In this document: positions 26,923 through 34,101 of the stretch, piece by piece | Layout: every line of letters begins with the position of its first letter | How positions within the stretch are numbered: the first letter of the stretch is position 1 | Assembly (NCBI GenBank): GCA_024227155.1 | Contig: JAAELB010000393.1 | Coordinates: 1 to 34,101, forward strand | DNA length: 34,101 nucleotides | Direction of reading: 5' to 3' | Source of the DNA: Desulfobulbaceae bacterium | Lineage (GTDB): Bacteria > Desulfobacterota > Desulfobulbia > Desulfobulbales > Desulfocapsaceae | Notes under the pieces: model-generated | Told to the model about the DNA's origin: nothing | What the model saw: only the letters and a program-made list of their open reading frames with translations | Databases searched by the model: none | Made by a program: the position numbers and the translations under genes

Positions 26923-27588
26923 TTATTCCGTAGTTACAAAACCATTTCGTACAGCATAATTCACCAGATCGACACTGTTTTTGCGTTTAAATTTACGTAA
27001 CAGATTAGAGCGATGATGATCAATTGTTCTTTGACTCAAGTTGAGTTCTACTGCCATTTTTTTACTGGTATACCCCTTAACGACAAGTTGGAGCACCTCA
27101 TTTTCTCTTTTGGTCAGCTCCTGAAACGGACTCCTCTTCTCATTCCTGTACAGGGTAATAACATCATCTGCAAAGTCGTCCGCAATATACGGCGAAATAT
27201 AACTTCTGCCGGAAAGAACCTTTGTTATAGCAACCAGAAGTTCCTCGTCGGAATCATCCTTCATAAGGTACCCATCTGCACCCGCTGCCATCGCATTGTA
27301 AAAATATTGTTTATTCTTATGCATGGTGAGCATCAGGATCTTTATCCAGGGATACTTCTTTTTCACCAGACTGATGGCCTCCATGCCATTGATCCCCGGC
27401 ATGGAAATATCAAGAATAATCATATCGACCTCGGAATCCTCAAGAAACCCCATCAACTCTTTACCGTTACTTGCCTCCCCAACAATTAAATATTTTTCAT
27501 CCTGTTTGATAATATTTTTTATTCCATGCCGTATAAGAACATGATCATCAGCAAGCAATACGTTGTAAACATCTTTGTCTGCCATCAT
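26923..27588 (-). CDS. NarL/LuxR-type response regulator
   Basis: A 221-residue two-component response regulator. The receiver domain (1-125) has the acidic pair D14-D15, the phospho-acceptor D60 in IILDISMPG, T88 and K110. The C-terminal LuxR-type helix-turn-helix (about 155-215) reads LTKRENEVLQLVVKGYTSKK then LNLSQRTIDHHRSNLLRKF. The start is the first of two adjacent ATG codons, with GGAGA upstream. No histidine kinase is in the window, so its signal is unknown. The upstream region carries copy 2 of the inverted-repeat element, 39 bp before the start, and is shared with the divergent SulP gene. Confidence 0.94.
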   Translation of the reverse strand: MMADKDVYNVLLADDHVLIRHGIKNIIKQDEKYLIVGEASNGKELMGFLEDSEVDMIILDISMPGINGMEAISLVKKKYPWIKILMLTMHKNKQYFYNAMAAGADGYLMKDDSDEELLVAITKVLSGRSYISPYIADDFADDVITLYRNEKRSPFQELTKRENEVLQLVVKGYTSKKMAVELNLSQRTIDHHRSNLLRKFKRKNSVDLVNYAVRNGFVTTE

Positions 27589-27627
27589 CTCATCGTCTCC
27601 AACTTCAGCATAGTTCGCAAACTTTTT

Positions 27628-27717
27628 AGTACCTTACTCCAGAAAAACTGTAATAAAAAACAAGAAACCTAGGAACCTTAATTGAAATTAAGGTCTTAAA
27701 GAAACCTCCAAGGTACT
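27628..27717 (-). repeat. Inverted-repeat element, copy 2, upstream of the response regulator
   Basis: It is bounded by AGTACCTT (27628-27635) and AAGGTACT (27710-27717), a perfect 8-bp terminal stem. It contains an internal perfect hairpin ACCTTAAT-TGAA-ATTAAGGT (27675-27694). It is homologous to 12534-12622 in the opposite orientation: 38 of 40 bases at 27625-27664 match 12586-12625, and the other end shares AAGG(T/C)ACTTATCC. Both copies have the same orientation relative to the gene they precede (response regulator here, rmlA there). Confidence 0.75.
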
Positions 27718-27725
27718 TATCCAAG

Positions 27726-27758
27726 CATTTTGAAAAATTCCGATTTATTCGGGTTAGG
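27726..27758 (+). repeat. Dispersed hairpin motif, copy A, upstream of SulP
   Basis: CATTTTG and an A-run lead into CCGATTTATTCGGGTTAGG (27740-27758). The 19-base core differs from the copy upstream of cysK-cysS (2524-2506, minus) at one position, and the CATTTTG...AAAAA lead is also shared. It lies 8 bp beyond the inverted-repeat element and 435 bp before sulP. Confidence 0.55.
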
Positions 27759-28023
27759 AATTATTCCCGTTATTACAATTATACTTTTTCTTTGCTTCTC
27801 TTCCTAACATTAATTTCAGTTAAAGTTACAAATTTGCGCAACATTCAATCTTTTCGACACGTCAATTTACCAATTTTTCTTGACATTATTGCAAAAGACG
27901 CTTTGATTACCTCTTCTAAACAGGCTGCTAAAATGAATACCAATTCAGCCAACCAACATAATAAGTTGAAGGGGTTAAGTCCCCTTTATTATATATTTTA
28001 ACCCTTTAAAAAGGAGTACAGAC

Positions 28024-28071
28024 ATGCATTTAACTAATCAGGAGAACCATAAACCCTTCAACCAAAAATAA
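28024..28071 (+). CDS. Possible 15-residue leader peptide upstream of SulP
   Basis: The ORF MHLTNQENHKPFNQK has an AAAAAGGAG ribosome-binding site seven bases before its ATG, stronger than that of sulP itself. It ends 122 bp before the sulP start. Its ribosome-binding site lies in a set of mutually exclusive pairings (GGGG/CCCC, GGGTTAA/TTAACCC and CCTTT/AAAGG). No codon run pointing to a specific amino acid is seen. The ORF is real as a reading frame; whether it is translated is unknown. Confidence 0.35.
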   Translation: MHLTNQENHKPFNQK

Positions 28072-28193
28072 CTCGTTGCTGTAAAAAACAGAACCAATAC
28101 TAAAACATAGAATTGCTTCAGGCATACAAGTGCTATCTGGATATGAAGCGTGCTTCAGTCCTGACACAAGCCTGAACAACTAAAGGTGAAAAA

Positions 28194-30344
28194 ATGATTC
28201 TGAAAGTGTTTCCATTTCTTGCATGGTTTAAAAATTATGATGCGGGAAAATTTAAAATTGATTTCCTCGCAGGTCTCACCGTAGCACTGGTACTTATCCC
28301 CCAGTCAATGGCCTATGCCCAGCTTGCCGGGCTTCCAGCGTATTATGGACTTTATGCAGCATTTCTGCCGCCTATGGTTGCAGCGCTCTTTGGCTCAAGC
28401 CGCCAGCTCGCAACTGGCCCGGTTGCCGTTGTTTCCCTGATGTCTGCGGCATCCCTGGAACCGCTGGCCACTGCTGGATCAAGCGAGTTTATTGCCTATT
28501 CAATCGTACTGGCCTTGACTGTCGGTATTTTCCAGTTCTCTCTTGGGGTGTTGCGCCTCGGACTGGTTGTGAATTTTCTTTCACATCCGGTTGTTAACGG
28601 TTTTACCAATGCCGCTGCAATTATCATAGCCTCGTCGCAGTTCTCAAAGTTTTTTGGCGTCTACGTAGACAAGGCTGAACACCACTATGAGACCATGATT
28701 CGGGTTGCTCAGGCTGCATTTGATTACACCCACTTCCCGACCCTCATCTACGGAATTGGGGCTGTCGCTATCATGGTGATCTTGAGGAAAATCAATCCCC
28801 GCATCCCAAACGTTCTAATTGCTGTCGCCATCACCACCATTGTCTCTTATTTCAGCTCATTTAACAACGACACGCGGGTCGATGTTTCGGCTATCCAGCT
28901 ACCAGGTCTTGCTGAAAAGATGGCTATGTTTAATCAATCTGTTGGCCAGATTGAGAACCTTGGCAACCAGCGTGCTGGCCTGGGTCTCCAGGTGGACGAC
29001 GAACTTAAAAAGAGCCACAAAACGAGTAAAGAGTTAATCAACCTGAAGAGCGAGGTTGAACTTTTGACTTTACGGATAGGTGAGGAGAAACATAAAAGTC
29101 ATCTTCTTCGCACAGAGATGCGAGCAATGAAGTTTGAAGCAGTGAAGGAAGGAGACAATTACACCTTTTACCAAAAAGATGCTATTCCACCGGGAATCAG
29201 TGCAGATGGAAAAACCTGGAGAATCAAAATTGGCAACGCCAAGCTTGATTCCAGTAATCTTCTACTGATGGGTGGTGGAGCGGTTGTTGGTAAAATCCCT
29301 GAAGGGTTACCACAATTCAGCGTCCCTGAACTCGACGTCAAATCATTTTTTAAACTGCTGCCGACTGCAATTATTATCTCTCTTCTTGGTTTCATGGAAG
29401 CTATTGCCATTGCAAAGGCGATGGCCGCAAAAACTGGCCAGAAACTTGATCCGAATCAGGAACTCATAGGTCAGGGTCTTGCCAACATGATCGGCTCCAT
29501 CGGTTCCAGTTATGCAGTCTCCGGTTCCTTCTCCCGTTCCGCTGTAAACCTCCAGGCGGGGGCGGTCTCTGGAATATCCTCGGTAGTCACCTCTGTCATG
29601 GTTGTTATTACCCTGTTATTTTTCACCCCGTTGCTCTATCATCTCCCACAGGCTGTTCTGGCCGCAGTTATAATGATGGCTGTTATCGGCCTGGTAAATG
29701 TTAAAGGCTTTGTTCACTCCTGGAAAGCGCAGTGGTATGATGGTGTAATTTCCGTCCTGAGCTTTTTAGTCACACTTTATTTCGCACCACATCTTGATAA
29801 AGGTATCATGGTAGGTGTTGCATTATCTATGGTTGTCTTCCTCTACAAATCCATGCGACCAGTAGTAGCAAGTCTCTCGCTCAATGAGGAAAATGTACTC
29901 AAAAGCGCAGAACATTTCAGGCTGAAAGGCTGTCGCCACATTTCTGTTGTCAGGTTCGATGGCGCTCTGTTCTTTGCCAATGCCAGTTATCTTGATGAAC
30001 AGGTAGCAAAATTTAGAACCGAATCTCCAGATCTTCGTTACATCCTCCTTGATGCCCGTGGAATTAATGATATGGACGCTTCAGGGGAAGAAGCACTTGA
30101 CATGCTCTGCAAGCGGGTTCGAAGTGCACAGCTAGGGTTTGCCATGTGTGGTGTCAAAGGCCAGGTCCTGAATGTTATGGAACGAACCGGCCTGATAGAC
30201 GAAATTGGGAGAGAACATATGTTTGCAGACAGTAAAGCTGCTGTTGCTGCCCTGGTGGACAGAGTCCATAAGGGCACTGATCTACCAGAAGCGGGTTGCA
30301 ACAACTGTCCATTGACCAAATATATCCCCGAGGCAACGAGTTAA
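28194..30344 (+). CDS. SulP family anion permease with STAS domain and an extra loop domain
   Basis: SulP/SLC26 proteins carry sulfate, bicarbonate or other anions across the inner membrane. This one has 716 residues. Family marks are AGLTVALVLIPQSMAYAQLA (26-45), the conserved LPAYYGLYAAFLPP, DPNQELIGQGLANMIGS, SGSFSRSAVNLQAGA and a C-terminal STAS domain (about 585-700, with DARGINDMDASGEEAL). Between the seventh membrane segment (about 205-221) and the block VVGKIPEGLP (364-373) there are about 125 extra residues, about 240-363. They contain a charged, coiled-coil-like helix (about 265-315) and a small beta-rich stretch. The 7+7 fold places this loop outside the cytoplasm. The tail ends with CNNC (702-705). 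Sulfate uptake fits the inferred lineage but the anion is not shown. Confidence 0.92.
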   Translation: MILKVFPFLAWFKNYDAGKFKIDFLAGLTVALVLIPQSMAYAQLAGLPAYYGLYAAFLPPMVAALFGSSRQLATGPVAVVSLMSAASLEPLATAGSSEFIAYSIVLALTVGIFQFSLGVLRLGLVVNFLSHPVVNGFTNAAAIIIASSQFSKFFGVYVDKAEHHYETMIRVAQAAFDYTHFPTLIYGIGAVAIMVILRKINPRIPNVLIAVAITTIVSYFSSFNNDTRVDVSAIQLPGLAEKMAMFNQSVGQIENLGNQRAGLGLQVDDELKKSHKTSKELINLKSEVELLTLRIGEEKHKSHLLRTEMRAMKFEAVKEGDNYTFYQKDAIPPGISADGKTWRIKIGNAKLDSSNLLLMGGGAVVGKIPEGLPQFSVPELDVKSFFKLLPTAIIISLLGFMEAIAIAKAMAAKTGQKLDPNQELIGQGLANMIGSIGSSYAVSGSFSRSAVNLQAGAVSGISSVVTSVMVVITLLFFTPLLYHLPQAVLAAVIMMAVIGLVNVKGFVHSWKAQWYDGVISVLSFLVTLYFAPHLDKGIMVGVALSMVVFLYKSMRPVVASLSLNEENVLKSAEHFRLKGCRHISVVRFDGALFFANASYLDEQVAKFRTESPDLRYILLDARGINDMDASGEEALDMLCKRVRSAQLGFAMCGVKGQVLNVMERTGLIDEIGREHMFADSKAAVAALVDRVHKGTDLPEAGCNNCPLTKYIPEATS

Positions 30345-30369
30345 CATTATCAAGTCAACCTAAGACCTT

Positions 30370-30412
30370 AGCCTCTGGCTGCGAAGTATTTTATCGCAAC
30401 CAGAGGCTTTTT
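30370..30412 (+). terminator. Rho-independent terminator of sulP
   Basis: AGCCTCTGG pairs with CCAGAGGCT, extended by TGCGA/TCGCA with one mismatch, around a short AT loop, and is followed by TTTT. It lies 26 bp after the sulP stop and separates it from nhaD. Confidence 0.9.
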
Positions 30413-30546
30413 CCGTTACTCCTAGGAGCTTGTCCGAGAATAGGAATTTCGAAGTCTACGCTATCTGCGAGCATTATTTTTTTCAAATTCCGAAGAGTTT
30501 GGGTAAAAGGCCATTTTCGGTATTTTAAAAGACCTTACGTCTCTTC

Positions 30547-30575
30547 TTGCGACCTTTTTTTTTCACTGGTATAAT
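30547..30575 (+). promoter_or_regulatory. Sigma-70-type promoter of nhaD
   Basis: TTGCGA (30547-30552) and a perfect TATAAT (30570-30575) are exactly 17 bases apart with a T-rich spacer. Predicted transcription starts about 42 bp before the nhaD ATG. The AGGA ribosome-binding site lies within that leader. Confidence 0.65.
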
Positions 30576-30623
30576 CCCTCGCTGTCGATCCAATTTACGT
30601 CAATTCTAATCAGGATATTACCT

Positions 30624-32045
30624 ATGAAAAAATTGTTTCTATTGTTCAGTCTTGTCCTCGCCCCCGCCAGTGTTGCAATGGCCAGTGGCGGTGGCGAACC
30701 GATTGACACCTCTGGTCTTACCGGGTCTTTTCTTGGCATTATGGCAGTACTGCTTTTTATTGCAGCCTATTCTCTTGTTATATTTGAAGAGCAACTCCAC
30801 CTGCGTAAATCAAAGCCGGTTCTCGCAGCAGCGGGAATCATCTGGGTCTTTGTGGCCATTACCTTTGCAGGTATGGGCAACAATCACGCAGCCGAAGTTG
30901 CAATCCGTCATAACCTGCTTGAATATGCTGAACTGTTCCTCTTTCTCCTGGTGGCCATGACCTACATAAATGCCATGGATGAGAGGAACGTGTTCCAGGC
31001 ACTTCGTTCATGGCTCGTTACCCGAGGGTTCTCGCTGCGTGCTGTTTTCTGGGTAACTGGCGCTCTTTCATTTGTCATCTCCCCCATTGCGGACAACCTT
31101 ACTACAGCGCTGCTTATGGGGGCCGTTGCCATGGCGGTTGGTGGAACGGATAAAAAATTTGTTTCACTTGCCTGTATCAATATTGTGATCGCAGCAAATG
31201 CGGGGGGAGCATTTTCCCCATTTGGCGACATAACCACATTGATGGTATGGCAAAAAGGCATAGTGCAATTTACTGAATTTTTCGCCATTTTCGTTCCTTC
31301 TCTGGTTAACTGGCTGATCCCTGCCGCATTTATGAATTTCGCCATAGCCAAGGCCACCCCCCAGCCGAGTAAGGATCAATATGTGATGAAACTTGGTGCC
31401 AAAAGGATAATGTTGCTCTTTCTCTGTACCATTAGCACCGCAGTCTCTTTTCATAATTTCCTGCACCTGCCACCAGCCACCGGTATGATGCTGGGCCTTG
31501 GTTATCTGGGCTTCTTTTCCTATTACCTGAAGAAAAGAGAACACCGAAATTATGATATTGACGACAATCCACTGGCCCATCAGACCTATCATGCAAAGCC
31601 TGACCCGTTTGATCTCTTTCGAAAAGTAGCCAGAGCTGAGTGGGATACCTTACTGTTCTTTTACGGAGTTATACTCTGTGTGGGTGGCCTGTCACAATTT
31701 GGCTATCTTTCCATGGTATCCACTTTTCTCTACCACGACATGGGCGCAACATTTGCAAACGTGATGGTAGGATTTCTCTCAGCTATTGTTGATAACATCC
31801 CGGTAATGTTTGCTGTACTTACCATGTCTCCAGAAATGTCCCATGGCCAGTGGCTCCTGGTGACCCTCACCGCCGGGGTTGGTGGCAGCCTGCTCTCTAT
31901 CGGTTCAGCAGCAGGAGTTGCACTCATGGGTGCAGCACGTGGTGTATACACCTTTAATGCCCACCTCAAGTGGAGCCCGGTGATTTGTCTAGGATACGCA
32001 GCTTCAATTATCTGCCATCTCTTTATCAACTCTAAGGTAATGTAG
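30624..32045 (+). CDS. nhaD: NhaD-type sodium/proton antiporter
   Basis: NhaD exchanges Na+ (or Li+) for protons across the inner membrane and is common in marine and alkaliphilic bacteria. The 473 residues begin with a signal-like hydrophobic stretch ending AMASGGG (about 1-24), followed by some 11-12 membrane segments. Family blocks include VISPIADNLTTALLMGAVAM, ANAGGAFSPFGDITTLMVWQ and, near the end, SAIVDNIPVMFAVLTMSP and GSLLSIGSAAGVALMGAARG. It has its own promoter and follows the sulP terminator. It may set the Na+ gradient or pH balance alongside anion import by SulP, an inference from position. Confidence 0.93.
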   Translation: MKKLFLLFSLVLAPASVAMASGGGEPIDTSGLTGSFLGIMAVLLFIAAYSLVIFEEQLHLRKSKPVLAAAGIIWVFVAITFAGMGNNHAAEVAIRHNLLEYAELFLFLLVAMTYINAMDERNVFQALRSWLVTRGFSLRAVFWVTGALSFVISPIADNLTTALLMGAVAMAVGGTDKKFVSLACINIVIAANAGGAFSPFGDITTLMVWQKGIVQFTEFFAIFVPSLVNWLIPAAFMNFAIAKATPQPSKDQYVMKLGAKRIMLLFLCTISTAVSFHNFLHLPPATGMMLGLGYLGFFSYYLKKREHRNYDIDDNPLAHQTYHAKPDPFDLFRKVARAEWDTLLFFYGVILCVGGLSQFGYLSMVSTFLYHDMGATFANVMVGFLSAIVDNIPVMFAVLTMSPEMSHGQWLLVTLTAGVGGSLLSIGSAAGVALMGAARGVYTFNAHLKWSPVICLGYAASIICHLFINSKVM

Positions 32046-32067
32046 TCGGCGATTGATTCCTGCAACC

Positions 32068-33858
32068 ATGTCTTCCCCCGCCACCTGCACTCCACCTCTA
32101 CCCGTTTCGTGGGAGGAGTGCAGGTCCAGAGGCTGGTCACACATAGATGTACTCCTTGTTACCGGTGACGCCTATGTCGATCATCCCTCCTTTGGAATAG
32201 CCCTTATTGGACGTCTCCTTGAAAGCCGAGGTTACAAAACAGCCCTTCTGATTCAACCCAGATTTGATAATGCTGAAGACTTCAGAGCGTACCCTACCCC
32301 GAAACTTTTCTGTGGTATTACCGCCGGCAATCTCGACTCTATTGTGGCCAATTATACCGGCAATGGAAAAGTCAGAGAGAAAGATGCCTACTCAGAGGGA
32401 GGCAATCCCTGGCACGGCAAAAGCCATGAGAAAAAAGAGCGCCGAAGACCCGATCGGGCGACCATCATTTACACCAGTCTCGCAAGGTCCGCATTTAACA
32501 ATATCCCCATAGTACTTGGTGGAGTTGAGGCATCTCTGCGAAGATTTGTTCATTACGACTACAAACAGGCAAAGCTACGTGCTTCATGCCTCACTGACGC
32601 CAAAGCTGATGTTCTAGTTTATGGGATGGGTGAAAAATCCATCATAGAAATAGCACAGCGATGTGCCGCGAAAAAGCCTCTGCAGGGAATTGCCGGAACC
32701 TGCCTACGACTGACATCAAAAGAGATGCAGGAAGAATATGGTACATCTAATCCGGCAAGCTCGCGGGAGCTCCTGGTCCTCCCATCATATGAGAAAATAG
32801 TTGCCGATAAAAGAACCTTTCTTGATGCGGAAATTGAAATTGATCGCCACCTCCGGGCCTACTCCGCAAGACTGATTCTGCAAAAACAACAAAACCACTG
32901 GGTAGTGCAATTTCCCCAGCCAAAACCCCTGTCTACAGAAGAACTGGATCACTTCTACGCCCTGCCATTTACGCGACAACCACACCCGAGGAGTCAGGAC
33001 ATACCTGCTCACAGGATGATTGCTGATTCAGTCACCATCGTTCGAGGCTGCTCAGGTAACTGTTCCTTCTGCGCAATAACCAGGCATCAAGGGCCCGCAA
33101 TCACCTCCAGAAGTGAGAAATCGATTGTGGCTGAATGCAGGCGACTCTCATCAATGGACAACTTTTCCGGCACAATAAGTGACCTGGGCGGCCCGACAGC
33201 CAATCTTTATGGTACCCGTTGCTCCATAGGATCGTGTAAAAAAAGGGATTGCCTCTATCCAGAGCCATGCCCACACCTTGAAATCGACGAAGAACTCTTT
33301 CTCAGCCTGCTGAGTAAGGTCTCTTCACTTGAAAATGTCTCCCATTTGTTCATCTCCTCAGGGCTGCGAATGGAGTTGCTGCTTAAAAGCCCAAAGCTGA
33401 TGCGAAGAATCATTAAACAGCATACCCCTGGATCTATAAAAATTGCGCCGGAACATACCGACGATGAAATCCTCGAACTGATGCATAAGGAGTCCAGTGG
33501 TCTTCTCGAAAAATTTGTAAATAAATGTCGGGAAATCTCAAAAGAGATAGGAAAAAAGCGAATCGAGCTTACACCCTACATTATCTTATCTCATCCAGGT
33601 TCAACGCCGGCCCATGCGAAAAGGCTCGCAACAGACCTGAAAAAACTCGGACTAAAGGCGCGAAAATTCCAGGATTTCACACCAACCCCTGGCACCCTTT
33701 CCACAGCAATGTACGTTGCTGGATTGCGTCCAGATAACAAAAAGAAAATAGTCGTGCCGAAAAATCAATCAGAAAGGATGAAGGAACGGAAAATTCTTGA
33801 GTCACATTTCCACAAACCAGAGTCAAAAGCAAAAGCCACTCGGCGGAAACAGAAATAA
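32068..33858 (+). CDS. ygiQ: YgiQ family radical SAM protein
   Basis: A UPF0313/YgiQ radical SAM protein of 596 residues from the ATG at 32068. The frame also has a TTG at 32053, which I judge less likely. The iron-sulfur signature is C328-x3-C332-x2-C335 in VRGCSGNCSFCAITRHQG. The N-terminal half (HIDVLLVTGDAYVDHPSFG onward) resembles a B12-binding-like Rossmann region. The block PIVLGGVEASLRRFVHYDY is characteristic of the family, as is TPTPGTLSTAMY near the end. The C-terminal 30 residues are lysine-rich. The reaction of this family is unknown. It begins 22 bp after nhaD and is probably cotranscribed. Confidence 0.92.
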   Translation: MSSPATCTPPLPVSWEECRSRGWSHIDVLLVTGDAYVDHPSFGIALIGRLLESRGYKTALLIQPRFDNAEDFRAYPTPKLFCGITAGNLDSIVANYTGNGKVREKDAYSEGGNPWHGKSHEKKERRRPDRATIIYTSLARSAFNNIPIVLGGVEASLRRFVHYDYKQAKLRASCLTDAKADVLVYGMGEKSIIEIAQRCAAKKPLQGIAGTCLRLTSKEMQEEYGTSNPASSRELLVLPSYEKIVADKRTFLDAEIEIDRHLRAYSARLILQKQQNHWVVQFPQPKPLSTEELDHFYALPFTRQPHPRSQDIPAHRMIADSVTIVRGCSGNCSFCAITRHQGPAITSRSEKSIVAECRRLSSMDNFSGTISDLGGPTANLYGTRCSIGSCKKRDCLYPEPCPHLEIDEELFLSLLSKVSSLENVSHLFISSGLRMELLLKSPKLMRRIIKQHTPGSIKIAPEHTDDEILELMHKESSGLLEKFVNKCREISKEIGKKRIELTPYIILSHPGSTPAHAKRLATDLKKLGLKARKFQDFTPTPGTLSTAMYVAGLRPDNKKKIVVPKNQSERMKERKILESHFHKPESKAKATRRKQK

Positions 33859-33951
33859 TTACTTCAACTACAGATCTCGTAAATTTTGCTGTTGCCCTCT
33901 TTTCACAACACGTAACATCAGTGATCTAGAGATAAACTGGACATTTCGATT

Positions 33952-34032
33952 CGTCATTCCGGCAGGCTTTTAGCCGGAATCCAGGCAATGGTGATGTTTC
34001 TGGATCCCGGCTAAACGCCTGCCGGGATGACG
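33952..34032. repeat. Palindromic dispersed repeat (REP/MITE-like)
   Basis: Two 33-base arms (33952-33984 and 34000-34032) are inverted copies, matching at 30 of 33 positions, with a 15-base loop. Each arm holds its own CCGGC...GCCGG-type hairpin. The general form (GTCATTCC...GGAATCCAG / CTGGAT...GATGAC) resembles widely dispersed intergenic repeats in many bacteria. It lies about 95 bp after ygiQ and might also act as a terminator. No transposase is nearby. Confidence 0.8.
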
Positions 34033-34101
34033 TGGTATAAAAGAGTCCATTTTTTGAGGCAAAATTAAAGCTCATGTACGATATCTGAAGACATTCCTCA
34101 G

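Larger units (their letters stand above)
27589..28193. other. Long divergent regulatory region, response regulator / SulP
   Basis: These 605 AT-rich bases have no full-sized gene. They hold copy 2 of the inverted-repeat element (27628-27717), copy A of the hairpin motif (27726-27758) and a TTGACA (27880-27885) without a good -10. They also hold a run of overlapping inverted repeats at 27969-28015 and a 15-codon ORF with a strong ribosome-binding site. The last 120 bases before sulP can pair TTCAGGC with GCCTGAA and TGAAG with CTTCA. Together these suggest a regulated leader. Confidence 0.6.

Noticed and set aside
27880-27908. TTGACA-based promoter for sulP
   Set aside because: The -35 is perfect, but the base series at the right spacing (TTGATT) is a poor -10, so I did not call it.
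27792-28001. 69-codon plus-strand ORF upstream of sulP
   Set aside because: Its start has no ribosome-binding site, its composition looks like translated AT-rich intergenic DNA, and it runs through the hairpin region. No family is recognised.

Overview
The window is a chromosomal segment of a Gram-negative, probably anaerobic bacterium. The gene set suggests a Desulfobacterota (Desulfobulbales-like) sulfate or sulfur metaboliser. The evidence is a cysteine synthase/cysteinyl-tRNA synthetase-like fusion, a UPF0280 (ApbE-like) protein, GSI-alpha glutamine synthetase beside GlnD and PII, a SulP anion permease next to an NhaD antiporter, and an rpmH-rnpA-yidD-yidC-jag-mnmE cluster without dnaA. 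The lineage is an inference from gene content; no rRNA is present. Nearly everything is compact housekeeping sequence. There are no phage genes, insertion sequences or CRISPR arrays.

Layout. (1) 1-3164: tRNA-Arg(UCU), cut by the window edge, then a minus-strand pair dciA > cysK-cysS-like fusion. (2) 3207-7636, minus strand: nitrogen cluster glnB > glnD > glnA, with PII, its uridylyltransferase/uridylyl-removing enzyme and glutamine synthetase. (3) 8045-9512, plus strand: mtnA (methylthioribose-1-phosphate isomerase) and a PilZ protein. (4) 9602-14839: sugar-nucleotide supply for surface polysaccharide, manB > manC (GDP-mannose) on the minus strand and divergent rmlA > rmlD (dTDP-rhamnose) on the plus strand, with a PilZ protein on each side. 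(5) 14907-16357, minus strand: cvpA > UPF0280 > pilZ. (6) mutM alone on the plus strand. (7) 17528-22515, minus strand: rpmH > rnpA > yidD > yidC > jag > mnmE. (8) 22824-26417, plus strand: a SAM methyltransferase, mnmG and lgt. (9) HU and a NarL-type response regulator on the minus strand. (10) 28194-33858, plus strand: SulP permease, NhaD antiporter and a YgiQ-type radical SAM protein, followed by a palindromic dispersed repeat.

How the genes work together. Region 2 is a full PII signalling module. Because the synthetase is the alpha type and has Phe at the usual adenylylation position, GlnD probably signals only through PII. Regions 4-5 feed mannose- and rhamnose-containing surface glycans, and the two PilZ proteins suggest cyclic-di-GMP input. 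Region 7 joins ribosomal protein L34, tRNA processing, membrane protein insertion and tRNA wobble modification.

Most notable observations. First, the C-terminal CysRS-like half of the fusion keeps the zinc/cysteine-binding ligands but has lost both the HIGH and KMSKS signatures. Second, a roughly 95-bp element occurs in two divergent promoter regions (upstream of rmlA and of the response regulator), with terminal stems that differ by a compensatory base pair. Third, a short hairpin motif sits beside both copies and recurs upstream of the cysK-cysS fusion. Fourth, the SulP permease carries an insert of about 125 residues with a coiled coil, and is preceded by a 15-codon ORF with a strong ribosome-binding site and alternative hairpins.
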